Positions 24,772 through 32,459 are shown, counted from the first letter of the stretch. The stretch: 32,651 bases of DNA from an uncultured Bacteroidales bacterium (GCA_947588835.1 CANPZS010000023.1:1-32651), one strand, 5' to 3'. Translations and numbers: made by a program. Notes: a model not told the origin generated them from the letters alone.

Positions 24772-25338
24772 CTATTTTTCAAAAGTAATTTCTTTGCGAA
24801 TGCGGCTAAGGTATGTAGGTGTGATTTGCAGATATGATGCCAATTCTTTGAGCGTTATATTTTGAAGAATATTAGGACAATATTCTAATATATGAATATA
24901 ACGTTCCTTCGCAGATTGGCGATACAGATTCAAAAACCTGTCGTATGTCTGGTGAAAAAATCCGTCTGATATGACACAATGTAACTTAAAGTCTTTTTCA
25001 AAGAGTTCATCAACAATGTTGCGGCTACAAACCCACACTTCCGCATCTGTGGCTGCAATAATATCAGTAACGGCTGGAGTTTTCAATACAAGACTTGAAT
25101 AGTCACCCAATGGCGTGTCACAGAATGAAAAACCGGTTATATGTGTATTACCTTCCGAGTCGGTCACGGAGTATTTGAAATATCCTTTTTTGATGAACCC
25201 CCATACATTTTTTGTTGTATCTCCACAATGAAGGAAATACTCTCCCTTTTTATAAAGGCATAATTTTCCCTCTTTAGCGCAAAGTTCGCGCCAAAAGTCC
25301 ATATCAATCTTATCTATATACGGGTTAAAGTCTGCCAT
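24772..25338 (-). CDS. Crp/Fnr-family transcription regulator, copy 1
   Basis: 188 residues, with the same architecture as its downstream neighbour: the N-terminal segment FNPYIDKIDMDFWRELCAKE, the beta barrel, then LNLYRQSAKERY and the HTH ITLKELASYLQITPTYLSRI. The middle of the protein (about 45-130) differs strongly from copy 2 (VWGFIKKGYFKYSVTDSEGN), so the two may sense different things but bind similar DNA. A TAACTTTG -7 box lies upstream. Both genes are intact. Confidence 0.85.
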   Translation of the reverse strand: MADFNPYIDKIDMDFWRELCAKEGKLCLYKKGEYFLHCGDTTKNVWGFIKKGYFKYSVTDSEGNTHITGFSFCDTPLGDYSSLVLKTPAVTDIIAATDAEVWVCSRNIVDELFEKDFKLHCVISDGFFHQTYDRFLNLYRQSAKERYIHILEYCPNILQNITLKELASYLQITPTYLSRIRKEITFEK

Positions 25339-25375
25339 TCTTAATTGTTTAATATAACTGCGCTACAACCATTTG

Positions 25376-25383
25376 CAAAGTTA
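25376..25383 (-). promoter_or_regulatory. -7 promoter box of the Crp-like gene pair
   Basis: TAACTTTG on the minus strand matches the Bacteroides -7 consensus TAnnTTTG, 37 bases before the ATG at 25338. Confidence 0.5.
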
Positions 25384-25423
25384 AGCATTTTAATCCGAAC
25401 AGTCTTTAATTCTGTTGAGAAAT

Positions 25424-25460
25424 AAAGCCATTCAGAGCGAAGTTTACTCCAAATGGCTTT
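25424..25460. terminator. Stem-loop after mobA
   Basis: AAAGCCATT at 25424-25432 and AATGGCTTT at 25452-25460 form a perfect 9-bp inverted repeat with a 19-nt loop. It separates mobA from the Crp-like genes. Arms ending in AAA and TTT could work on either strand. Confidence 0.55.
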
Positions 25461-25626
25461 TCAAATAAATGAAAATTCTATATTTTCATACTTTTGGGAC
25501 GGTTTTCGTCTTTCGCATACAATCCCGGTTGTCTGATGATGATATGGTCAGCGATGAAATCTCCCGATGTAATTCGTTCATTAGCAGGATTGTGTATCTG
25601 CGATGCTTCTCCAGTGAGCGATGGAA

Positions 25627-26049
25627 TTATTCCTTCTGTTGTTCCCACTTGGCATACATTTCCCTCGAAAGCTCCACAATCTTCCGGCTCAGTTTCACAA
25701 GGTCGATAGTCTGCTTCTCCAACTTGTATAGCAATGCCATCGCCTTCTTCTCTGAGAAATGGCAACGCAATTCCTTCACGACTTGGTTGTAGTTCGTGCC
25801 GATGGCTCGGAACTGGGCGTGAAAGTCGGACAGTCTGGTGCAGTATTCCAACATAGCCTTGTCCACCTTCAGCACCTTAAACTTCTGCCCGAAGAAGTGA
25901 GCCTTCAAGAAGACGGCTTTCGCGTACACCTGTGATTCCTCATACATCGTGAGGAACTTGTTCCATTCCGCATCGTCAAAGCGCACCATCACACAGTGCT
26001 TCTTCGGATTTAATATGGGATTCCTCCCGTACTTGCTGTTCTTTTTCAT
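25627..26049 (-). CDS. mobA: MobA-like mobilization protein of a CTnDOT-type element
   Basis: 140 residues, basic and helical, beginning MKKNSKYGRNPILNPKKHCV, with a ribbon-helix-helix-like N-terminal segment (VMVRFDDAEWNKFLTMYEES) and the segment FRAIGTNYNQVVKELRCHFS typical of MobC/BfmA-type accessory proteins. Such proteins bind oriT and help the relaxase. In CTnDOT-like elements mobB (relaxase) and mobC should follow, but only about 160 bp of unrecognised sequence and a stem-loop are here, so the mob operon has been cut. The four-way palindrome at 26113-26237 lies just upstream. The frame itself is intact. Confidence 0.75.
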   Translation of the reverse strand: MKKNSKYGRNPILNPKKHCVMVRFDDAEWNKFLTMYEESQVYAKAVFLKAHFFGQKFKVLKVDKAMLEYCTRLSDFHAQFRAIGTNYNQVVKELRCHFSEKKAMALLYKLEKQTIDLVKLSRKIVELSREMYAKWEQQKE

Positions 26050-26112
26050 CCTATCTTTTTCAATTTATGGGTCATCCATAGTCTAATCTCTGATTAAAAA
26101 ACTTGGAAATTA

Positions 26113-26237
26113 TCCGACTGCGGAGGATAATTCTGCCCACGGCAGTGCAAGAATTTTCAGTTACCGGAATCAACCGGAGTAACTGAAAATATATCTTGCT
26201 GTGTCTTTGAAGACACAGGAATCCTCCGCCTGTCGGA
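26113..26237. repeat. Four-way junction palindrome upstream of mobA (candidate oriT or structured RNA)
   Basis: Nested inverted repeats fold into a cloverleaf. The closing stem is 26113-26118 with 26232-26237 and 26121-26128 with 26221-26228. Hairpin 1 is CTGCC/GGCAG at 26133-26145. Hairpin 2 is 26147-26164 with 26179-26199 (GCAAGA plus ATTTTCAGTTAC; one 3-nt bulge; CGG/CCG extends the tip). Hairpin 3 is GTGTCTT/AAGACAC at 26201-26216. It starts 64 bp upstream of mobA, where oriT of a CTnDOT-type element is expected. A miniature transposable element or structured RNA is also possible. Confidence 0.75.
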
Positions 26238-26325
26238 TTGATTTGTGAGTATAATAACTCATTTGGAATATCGGTCAAGCCGATGGAGTGTATCCACTGA
26301 CTTGACCGGTTTTACCGTAATCCAC

Positions 26326-26798
26326 TCAGAGTTTGCGCCACTGCTCGATGTCCTCCCGGTAGGCTTCAAGGTGCAGGCGGGCGAGATTCTCAATAAGTCC
26401 CGATGCGCTCATGCCACGCCCGCCGAGACGGCGGACAATCCCATCCAGCCGGTCACGCACCTCACCGCTGACGAACACAGGCTTGCGTCGGTTATCTTAG
26501 GAACTTGCAGGTAAGCGGTACGGTACTCGTCCAGTGACAGCCTGCGTTGCTTGCTGCTGACACGCTTCTGCGGCACTACCATATCTTCAGGTGTTTCGCC
26601 TGACGGTTCATCCACCGTCGCTGTTTCCGCTTTTTTCATGACGGTCTTGCTGGGTTGTGCCAGCTGTTCCGGATCCAGACCGATGTTCCTGTAGAAGTCG
26701 TCCATAGACTTCTCACTGCGGGATTCCCTGCGTCCCATTCTTTCCACGATTTCACGAGCCTGCTGCTCACTGATACTTGGTTCTCTTTTCATTGTCAT
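26326..26798 (-). pseudogene. DUF3408 conjugative-transposon protein, frameshifted
   Basis: From ATG 26798 the frame gives a DUF3408 start (ISEQQAREIVERMGRR, then RRLSLDEYRTAYLQVPKIT) and then goes off at about 26488. Another frame continues with KPVFVSGEVRDRLDGIVRRL, then GMSASGLIENLARLHLEAYR to TGA 26326-26328, the normal C-terminus. Restoring one C in the GACGCAAG segment (minus strand; GAC CGC AAG) would repair it to about 157 residues. DUF3408 proteins are encoded near traA/mob genes in Bacteroidales conjugative transposons; their precise function is unknown to me. Confidence 0.82.
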
Positions 26799-27327
26799 AA
26801 AACAGGTTGATTAAGTTATTACTGTGGTCTTGGTCAGTACCTCGACCGATTGTTGCAAGCAAAGTAAGACGTTTTAGTACAGTCAGTCAACAACTTGGAT
26901 TCTCTCAGACAATTTTGTGAGGTTTTGCTTTATGGTGATGGAAACGGTGGCGCAGACTTCACCGATTTGCCGGATTGTTTGGATCAGACGGAGTATGATG
27001 CGAAATAGAAATAAGGGCTTATTTCCAACCCTGCGAACGGTTTGTTTCGCCTTGCAAAGAATACGGCAATGGTAGTCCTTTCCTATCCATTATAGTATGG
27101 ATACGGCAATCAGTGGGGTGAGTGTATATTATGGCTATACAACCATTATTACCGGAGACAACCGCTACATCGTTGTGCCACAAGCTGCCAGTTCTGGAAA
27201 ATCCATTGTTTTGTAAAGGTTTACCCTTTTCTTTGCAGCGAAAAGAAGCAAAGTTCAAAGGAAGGACGATATAAACTTGATGAAATGAACGAAGTAAACT
27301 AACAATACCCACTAAATCCAAAGTAAC
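26799..27327. other. Non-coding gap between DUF3408 and the HTH gene
   Basis: 529 bp with no recognised gene. A perfect palindrome GAAATAAG-GG-CTTATTTC lies at 27008-27025. A short plus-strand ORF lies at 27131-27274 and is listed separately. The traA-like ParA ATPase gene expected beside DUF3408 in complete elements is missing. Confidence 0.5.
27131..27274 (+). CDS. Possible 47-residue ORF, unrecognised
   Basis: ATG 27131 to TAA 27272-27274 encodes MAIQPLLPETTATS followed by LPVLENPLFCKGLPFSLQRK and a basic end. There is no clear ribosome binding site and no family I recognise. It sits 53 bp before the HTH gene on the same strand, so a leader peptide is possible. Confidence 0.25.
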   Translation: MAIQPLLPETTATSLCHKLPVLENPLFCKGLPFSLQRKEAKFKGRTI

Positions 27328-27633
27328 ATGAATGAACTGATTAACAAGGACAGCGAGTGGATAATCCACTTCATGGGCAGCCTTGACCGTCTGCTGGACG
27401 GCTTCGAGCATCTGACCGCCAACTATCGCCCGACACTGGGCGGCGAACGTTTCTTCACAGACAAGGAAGTATCGGCACGGTTGAAAGTGAGCCGCCGGAC
27501 ACTTCAGGACTACCGCAACGAGGGACGGATAGCCTATATCCAGTTGGGCGGAAAAATCCTCTATCGTGAATCCGATATAGAGAAGATGCTAAATGACGGC
27601 TACCGCTCCGCTTATCGGCTGACAGGCACGTGA
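27328..27633 (+). CDS. HTH_17 DNA-binding protein (excisionase-like)
   Basis: 101 residues with a C-terminal excisionase-type HTH: RFFTDKEVSARLKVSRRTLQ, followed by DYRNEGRIAYIQLGGKILYR and ESDIEKML. Proteins of this type are encoded near the integrase in CTnDOT-like elements, where several HTH proteins (Xis2c, Xis2d) help excision. It is one of the few plus-strand genes here. A strong intrinsic terminator follows. The frame is intact. Confidence 0.8.
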   Translation: MNELINKDSEWIIHFMGSLDRLLDGFEHLTANYRPTLGGERFFTDKEVSARLKVSRRTLQDYRNEGRIAYIQLGGKILYRESDIEKMLNDGYRSAYRLTGT

Positions 27634-27979
27634 TTTTCTTGAAGGAGCGCAGTTTGCCGTTTGCCCAGTGATTGCGCCAGCAATGGACTTCCGGCAAAAG
27701 AAAAAGGGAACGGCTTACGGATGAAGCGTCAAAATTCTGTTTCGTCTGTAAGCCGTTCCTTTTTTCCTGTCTTCTGATTTTTCCGTCAGTCGCTTGTTTC
27801 CGTTACCGGATGCCCTTCAAGCGTATGGCAGGCAGAGGCAAGGTTTTCGGGCTGAATACGCTCCACAGGAGGAAGATTCTGCCCGAAACGGCTTTGCCGC
27901 CCGACCTTGCCGCTGCCATCAGTGCCATGCGCTACCTTTGCATCCGAGCATCGGGAACTGGTGACTGACGGAATGAACT
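27634..27979. other. Non-coding gap holding a terminator
   Basis: 346 bp between the plus-strand HTH gene and the 3' end of the RhuM-like gene. It contains the terminator at 27702-27765. TACCTTTG at about 27932-27939 matches a plus-strand -7 box, but there is no plus-strand gene beyond it; any transcript would be antisense to the RhuM-like gene. Nothing else recognised. Confidence 0.45.
27702..27765 (+). terminator. Intrinsic terminator after the HTH gene
   Basis: GGAACGGCTTAC at 27707-27718 pairs perfectly with GTAAGCCGTTCC at 27748-27759 and is followed by TTTTTT (27760-27765). An A-run before the left arm makes it usable on the minus strand too. Confidence 0.85.
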
Positions 27980-28353
27980 TCAATTATACCATCGGTTGTT
28001 ATCCCTGCCACAGGAAACAAGCAATGTAACCGGAGTTCCTCTCTTAGTGCCACTGATTTCATTTATTACAAATCGTCTGAACAGGATACTCTCTTTACTG
28101 CATATTCTGAATGCTATGGCTACAATCATTTCAAGGCTGTAAACGTCATAATTGATTCCATTCGCTTGCCTGAGATACTTCATTGTATTAAGTTCATTCA
28201 GTTCCTTGTTTTGTAGATGGAATGAATCGCTTTGCGAATATCACATGAAAACACCCCGAATAAATCGGCTATCTCGAACTGCGTCATCCACACGGATACA
28301 GTCGGCATAGTGACCGTACCCGTTTCACTGATTGTTATTATTCCTCTGTCCAT
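27980..28353 (-). pseudogene. RhuM-like protein, frameshifted
   Basis: From ATG 28353 the protein reads MDRGIITISETGTVTM, then VWMTQFEIADLFGVFSCDIR, the start of RhuM-like proteins of Bacteroidales elements. It stops 50 codons in. Another frame continues with NKELNELNTMKYLRQANGIN, then YSLEMIVAIAFRI and ILFRRFV, the second RhuM-like half, to TGA 27980-27982. Five instead of four A at the TTTT of 28209-28212 (plus-strand letters) would restore one 124-residue protein. RhuM function is unclear, although it was named as a virulence-associated protein. It lies directly upstream (right to left: int, int, this gene) in the recombination module. Confidence 0.7.
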
Positions 28354-28375
28354 AATGTACTGAATTGATACTGTT

Positions 28376-29596
28376 TTACTTATTGCTATCTGTCTTTTCG
28401 CCGGTAGATTGTATCTTTCTGCGTTCCATCAGTTTGTCCATGTCCTTCGGGATTTTATCATCGGTTATCCGTGTGTAACCCTGTGTCGTCCGAATATTGG
28501 AATGCCCCATCATCTTGGCAATACTCTCGATAGGTATATCCGCCGAAATCAGGAATGTTCCGAAGCTGTGCCGACTTTGATGATAGGACAAGTTATCCTC
28601 TTTCCCTATGATAACGCCCATCTCGTGGATATCAAACCAGAGGGCATCACGGCTGGGAAGAGGGAACACGGGCTGTTCATCGTCGGTTGTGTTGTATAGT
28701 GACAATATCTGTTCCGCTATGGGATGCAGAGGCACGAATGCCTCCACATTCGTCTTCTTGCGGTTGATGCGGATATACCGCTTGCCCTCCGCATTACGTC
28801 TGATATGGTGCGGATGCAGGAGCTTTATGTCCACATACGCCAACCCGGTCAGTGTGGAAAAGATGAAAGCCCGCCTCGCAAGTTCCTGACGCTTGTCATA
28901 CATCGGGGTGGCAAGGATTCTCTTGAACTCCTCACGGCTGATATACTTGTGTTTTGCCTCCGGCTTCGGTTCATATTCCAAATCCTCGCAAGGGTTCACA
29001 CGGATAATATCCCTGTCCACGGCAAGATACAGCAGACGGTTCAGCCAGCACATACATTTGTTGGTCTGGGATGCCCCGAAATTCTTGCACTTTTTCAGAT
29101 ACGCCTTGTAGGACTTACCGAAATCTTCCGTCACTTCTTCAAGGGCAATGTCCTTTTTCCCGAAAGACGTGAGATAGTCAATCAGGTACTTTTGGTAATA
29201 CATTGAGTGGCGGTAGGAAGATATGGAATCTATTTCCTCGGAATGTTTCCTCAACCGCTCCCGTTCCCATTCGCCCATTTGCAGGAGGGTAGTCGGATGG
29301 ATATTATTCAAAGTGATATAGTTCTTCAGTATCTCCGCACTGACCACACCTTGCGATTTCAGTATCTCATTATAGGCATCCTCCGTCAGACGTAGGTATT
29401 CACGTAAGCGGTTGTTCTCCCTTACGGTTTTTATTTCGTTCTTCTTGCCGTTCCAATCTTCAGGACGGCAATAAATGCCTGTGCTTATGACCGCCTGCTT
29501 CCCGTCGATGGTTATACGGCACAGGACAGTAGTCGTACCGTCAGCCTTTACCTTGCCGCGGTTGATGTAGGGCAATAGTGAAAATGTGCTTCGCAT
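28376..29596 (-). CDS. Tyrosine recombinase lacking the first catalytic arginine
   Basis: 406 residues: an N-terminal arm-binding domain (TTVLCRITIDGKQAVISTGI), a SAM-like domain and a C-terminal catalytic domain. H339-x-x-R342 (YHQSRHSFGT), H365 (MMGHSN) and Y374 (TTQGYTRI) are present, but the box-I arginine is A253 in TGLAYVD. It starts 15 bp downstream of another integrase gene, so the two are probably cotranscribed. Paired recombinases of this type occur in Bacteroidales conjugative elements. The frame is intact, in contrast to the surrounding genes. Confidence 0.88.
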   Translation of the reverse strand: MRSTFSLLPYINRGKVKADGTTTVLCRITIDGKQAVISTGIYCRPEDWNGKKNEIKTVRENNRLREYLRLTEDAYNEILKSQGVVSAEILKNYITLNNIHPTTLLQMGEWERERLRKHSEEIDSISSYRHSMYYQKYLIDYLTSFGKKDIALEEVTEDFGKSYKAYLKKCKNFGASQTNKCMCWLNRLLYLAVDRDIIRVNPCEDLEYEPKPEAKHKYISREEFKRILATPMYDKRQELARRAFIFSTLTGLAYVDIKLLHPHHIRRNAEGKRYIRINRKKTNVEAFVPLHPIAEQILSLYNTTDDEQPVFPLPSRDALWFDIHEMGVIIGKEDNLSYHQSRHSFGTFLISADIPIESIAKMMGHSNIRTTQGYTRITDDKIPKDMDKLMERRKIQSTGEKTDSNK

Positions 29597-29611
29597 ATTG
29601 TATGTTCGGTG

Positions 29612-30841
29612 TTAAAGGGTTAATTGAAAATCTTTTGTAGCTTTTATGAACTTGTCCATGTCCTCGAAAAGTTTTTTCGGACTGACACGGGCATAAACCT
29701 GAGTCGTGGAAATATCTGAATGTCCCAACATCCTGCTGATGGTCTCAATCGGCACTCCGGCTTCAAGCGTTATCAGCGAGGCGAAGCTATGCCTTGCCTG
29801 ATGGTAGCACAAGTCATCCTTAATTCCTGCCAATGCCGCCAACGCTTTCATATGCCTTCTGAGATTTGACCAGCGAAGCAAAGGGAACAAGGTTTCCCTG
29901 TACTCACTGTGATACTTATTGATAAGTGCCAACGCTTCGGGAAGGAGTTTCACACTCGCCCGATGCTCGTTTTTCTTTCTGCGGTATTTCAGCCATAACG
30001 CTCCGTCCTCATCCGTGTACAGGTTCTCGTTTGTAATGGAAACCACATCGACGTATGACACGCCCGTATAGCAGGCAAACAGGAAAAGGTCACGCGCAAG
30101 CATGTGGGATTTTCTGTAAGCTGGTATTTCCACGTCACGGATTTTCTCGAACGATTCGCGGCTTAATGCCCGTGGAGTCCTTTCCGATTGCTGGGGCAGG
30201 GCAAAATGCTGGAAATGGCATTTTTCCGAATACCCTTTCTTGTAGGCGAGGCGGCAAATTTTCTTCAAGACGGCAAGATGGTGGCGGACTGTATCTATAG
30301 CATATCCCTTCTCTTCTGTCGCGAAAGCCTGATACTCGTGGATGAACTGTTCCGTCAATTGCCCAAAAGCCAAATCCTTGACCTTGTACTTGGTTTCAAT
30401 GAATTCTCCGAGTGTCAGCCGCATATAGTGATAGGCAGGGTAAGTTCCTTTCGCGCGGTCTATACCGATACGAGCCTTGATATCGTCACATACCGCGTCT
30501 GTCATTTTCATGAGCGTCATCTGTGTTTCCATGCTGCCTTGAAAAAGGTCTTTCACATCGGTGGCATCAAAATCGACCTTACGCCCCACAAGGCTGTCGA
30601 ATGCGGTGTTTATCGCCAACAATAGCTTTTCAATCTTGGCATTAGTCTCCACCGCCTCGCGGCTCTTCCCGTTCAGACGACTCTCACGGGGATTCCACAG
30701 TTCGGGCGTACAGGACAGCTTGCATCCGAACTGCGCCATCGTGCGGTTTACCGTAATCCTTCCCATTATCGGGGCTTTGCCCGACTTGTCCAGTCCGCTC
30801 TTTTTGAGGTAGAGCAGCACCTTGAATTTTTCTACTTTCAT
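29612..30841 (-). CDS. IntDOT-like tyrosine recombinase
   Basis: 409 residues from ATG 30841 (MKVEKFKVLLYLKKSGLDKS), chosen over an ATG eight codons upstream because IntDOT-type integrases begin this way and are about 411 residues long. Catalytic positions: S262 in TGVSYVD in place of box-I Arg, K288-K290, H347-x-x-R350 (YHQARHSFAS), H374 (MLGHSD) and Y383 (TTQVYARV). The serine in box I is a known feature of IntDOT (Ser259), so this belongs to the CTnDOT group. A GTAAATTTGC attachment core lies 21 bp upstream of the start. It would catalyse integration and excision of the conjugative element. It appears intact. Confidence 0.9.
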   Translation of the reverse strand: MKVEKFKVLLYLKKSGLDKSGKAPIMGRITVNRTMAQFGCKLSCTPELWNPRESRLNGKSREAVETNAKIEKLLLAINTAFDSLVGRKVDFDATDVKDLFQGSMETQMTLMKMTDAVCDDIKARIGIDRAKGTYPAYHYMRLTLGEFIETKYKVKDLAFGQLTEQFIHEYQAFATEEKGYAIDTVRHHLAVLKKICRLAYKKGYSEKCHFQHFALPQQSERTPRALSRESFEKIRDVEIPAYRKSHMLARDLFLFACYTGVSYVDVVSITNENLYTDEDGALWLKYRRKKNEHRASVKLLPEALALINKYHSEYRETLFPLLRWSNLRRHMKALAALAGIKDDLCYHQARHSFASLITLEAGVPIETISRMLGHSDISTTQVYARVSPKKLFEDMDKFIKATKDFQLTL

Positions 30842-30861
30842 AACGCTTATATTTGGGTTGT

Positions 30862-30871
30862 GCAAATTTAC
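30862..30871 (-). other. Candidate CTnDOT-type attachment core
   Basis: Minus-strand GTAAATTTGC fits the GTAnnTTTGC core known for CTnDOT attachment sites and lies just upstream of the IntDOT-like gene, where attL is expected. The same motif overlaps the Bacteroides -7 promoter box (TAnnTTTG), so it may instead, or also, be the int promoter. Confidence 0.45.
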
Positions 30872-31119
30872 TTGCCATATAAGCGTTCCTTGATATGCAA
30901 AATATTGTGTATGAGCGCAAACGAAACGGTGCGGACTTCATCTTACTTCATTCCGTTACCACTGTCCGTTTCGGTAACAGGGCGGCTAACGTTTTGGTAA
31001 CTGAACAACCTCAATATTTCGTTGTCATTTGCATTTTCTTCACTTGGCAGAATACCGAAACAATGCTCATTTCAAACGGTTTACGTTTTATCTTCACCTG
31101 TCCGCTTTTCCTTGCACAG
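30872..31119. other. Gap between the IntDOT-like gene and an integrase stub
   Basis: About 248 bp without a gene. It holds GTTACC at 30955-30960 and GGTAAC at 30973-30978 and 30996-31001, with TTTCGG/TTTTGG before the last two. These are candidate integrase arm sites. The boundary of the inserted element is probably near 31119, where integrase coding sequence starts abruptly. Confidence 0.4.
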
Positions 31120-31302
31120 CCTATCACTTTCCACTGTGCCCGCCATACTTTTGCAACGATGATGCTAACGCTTGGAGCAGACCTCTATACTACCTCGAAA
31201 CTGCTCGGTCATGCCGATGTGAAAATGACACAGGTGTACGCTAAAATCATCAACCAGAAAAAGGACGATGCTGTTAATCTGGTAAACGGATTGTTTGATT
31301 AG
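31120..31302 (+). pseudogene. C-terminal stub of a tyrosine recombinase
   Basis: The last 60 residues of an integrase on the opposite strand to its neighbours: PITFHCARHTFATMMLTLGA, then LLGHADVKMTQVYAKIINQK to the natural end FD. It contains the box-II H-x-x-R, the late His and the nucleophile Tyr, but no core-binding domain, box-I residue or start. Upstream sequence in the frame does not read as integrase. It is what remains of another element's integrase, cut by insertion or deletion. Confidence 0.8.
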
Positions 31303-31382
31303 CTCAATGTAAATCGTGGCATTGGGGAAAGATATGAGTGAGATGTTTTTATATAATATAGCCGGTTTGCAGCCAAATTTTG

Positions 31383-31425
31383 GTTTACTTTAATCCGGGT
31401 ACGTATAGAAAAAAACAAAGTAAAC
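31383..31425. repeat. Inverted repeat between integrase stub and AraC gene
   Basis: GTTTACTTT at 31383-31391 and AAAGTAAAC at 31417-31425 form a 9-bp inverted repeat 25 bp apart. It lies in a non-coding gap (31303-31495) with no recognised gene. It may be an operator, a weak stem-loop or a remnant of an element end. Confidence 0.35.
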
Positions 31426-31495
31426 TTTTGGGTGTAGGGTAATAAACAATAGGTTCGCTATGGAAGTTGGGGACAAAAGCCATCTGACTAATATC

Positions 31496-31527
31496 AAAAA
31501 GCCGCCTGAACGATAAATTCAAGCGGC
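31496..31527 (-). terminator. Terminator of the AraC-family gene
   Basis: GCCGCCTGAA at 31501-31510 pairs with TTCAAGCGGC at 31518-31527 (one G-T pair, 7-nt loop). On the minus strand it is followed by TTTTTGAT. It lies 17 bp after the AraC-family stop codon. Confidence 0.8.
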
Positions 31528-31544
31528 ATCTTTATTTCAGACTT

Positions 31545-32459
31545 TTATGAAGCCGTCATCCTGTTCCTGAACTCCTTCGGCGTGCAGCCCTCCTGCCGTT
31601 TGAAGAACCGGACGAAATGCTGTGGATGCTGGAAGCCCAGCGATTCAGCAATCTGCTTAATTGTACCTGCCGGATCGAGCATCCGTTCTTTGGCTACGGC
31701 TATCATTTTCAACTGTATGTGCTCCTGAGCTGTCTTCCCCGTTTCCTGCTTCACCAAATCCCCGAAATAATTAGGCGAAAGACAAATTTTATCGGCGAAA
31801 TATTTCACGGTCGGGATTCCCTCCTTAGCTGCCGTATCCGAATAGAGATACTCGTCCAGCAGCCGCTCGAAACGTGCCAACGCATCGTGATTCATATCCT
31901 CACGCGTGATGAACTGCCTCTCGTAGAAACGCATGCAATAGTTGAGCAGCACCTCGATGTTGGAAACAATCAGCGACTTGGAGAACTTGTCGATAGGATG
32001 CTGTAACTCACGGACAATCTTCTTCATGTAATCTTGCAGGATGATGCGTTCTTCCGTCGAAAGATGCAACGCCTCATTGGATGCGTAGGAGAAAAACGAA
32101 TACTGCTTCATCTTCTGCCCCAACGAAGTACGGTGCAGGAAATCGGGATGGAACAACAAACCGATGGCTTCCGGTGCGGGACCGTCCTCTATCCGGTGGA
32201 TGCCGACTGTCTGTCCCGGATCGAAGCTCACTACGGTTTCATCGTCGAAATCATAGACCGTCTTTCCGTAGTTGATGATGCACCCGGTCGTCTTTTTGAG
32301 AAACAGCGCATAAAATCCCAGTGTCATCCGGTGCGTTGGTTGCGACACAGAGCCGTCGAAATGCACGATACCGACCAACGGGTGGCGTGTCTCGAAACCG
32401 AAAAAACGGTTGTACTGTTCGATGGTGTCAGCCTTTACTATATCCGCAGTGTAATCCAT
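31545..32459 (-). CDS. AraC-family transcription regulator
   Basis: 304 residues. The N-terminal half is a cupin-like sensor (about 20-110, with VVSFDPGQTVGIHR), and the C-terminal 100 residues hold two HTH motifs: VKYFADKICLSPNYFGDLVK and IKQIAESLGFQHPQHFVRFF, ending KRQEGCTPKEFRNR, the AraC/XylS signature. The effector is unknown. Immediately upstream are three phased CGTAA-N5-GTACTT repeats that look like its binding sites, and any gene beyond the window to the right could be its target. The frame is intact. It seems to be resident chromosomal DNA rather than part of the element. Confidence 0.9.
   Translation of the reverse strand: MDYTADIVKADTIEQYNRFFGFETRHPLVGIVHFDGSVSQPTHRMTLGFYALFLKKTTGCIINYGKTVYDFDDETVVSFDPGQTVGIHRIEDGPAPEAIGLLFHPDFLHRTSLGQKMKQYSFFSYASNEALHLSTEERIILQDYMKKIVRELQHPIDKFSKSLIVSNIEVLLNYCMRFYERQFITREDMNHDALARFERLLDEYLYSDTAAKEGIPTVKYFADKICLSPNYFGDLVKQETGKTAQEHIQLKMIAVAKERMLDPAGTIKQIAESLGFQHPQHFVRFFKRQEGCTPKEFRNRMTAS

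Noticed and set aside
25478..25626. Minus-strand open frame after mobA ending ...LYAKDENRPKSMKI as a mobB remnant
   Set aside because: It does not resemble a MobB relaxase start and mostly overlaps mobA in another frame. The evidence is too weak to list.
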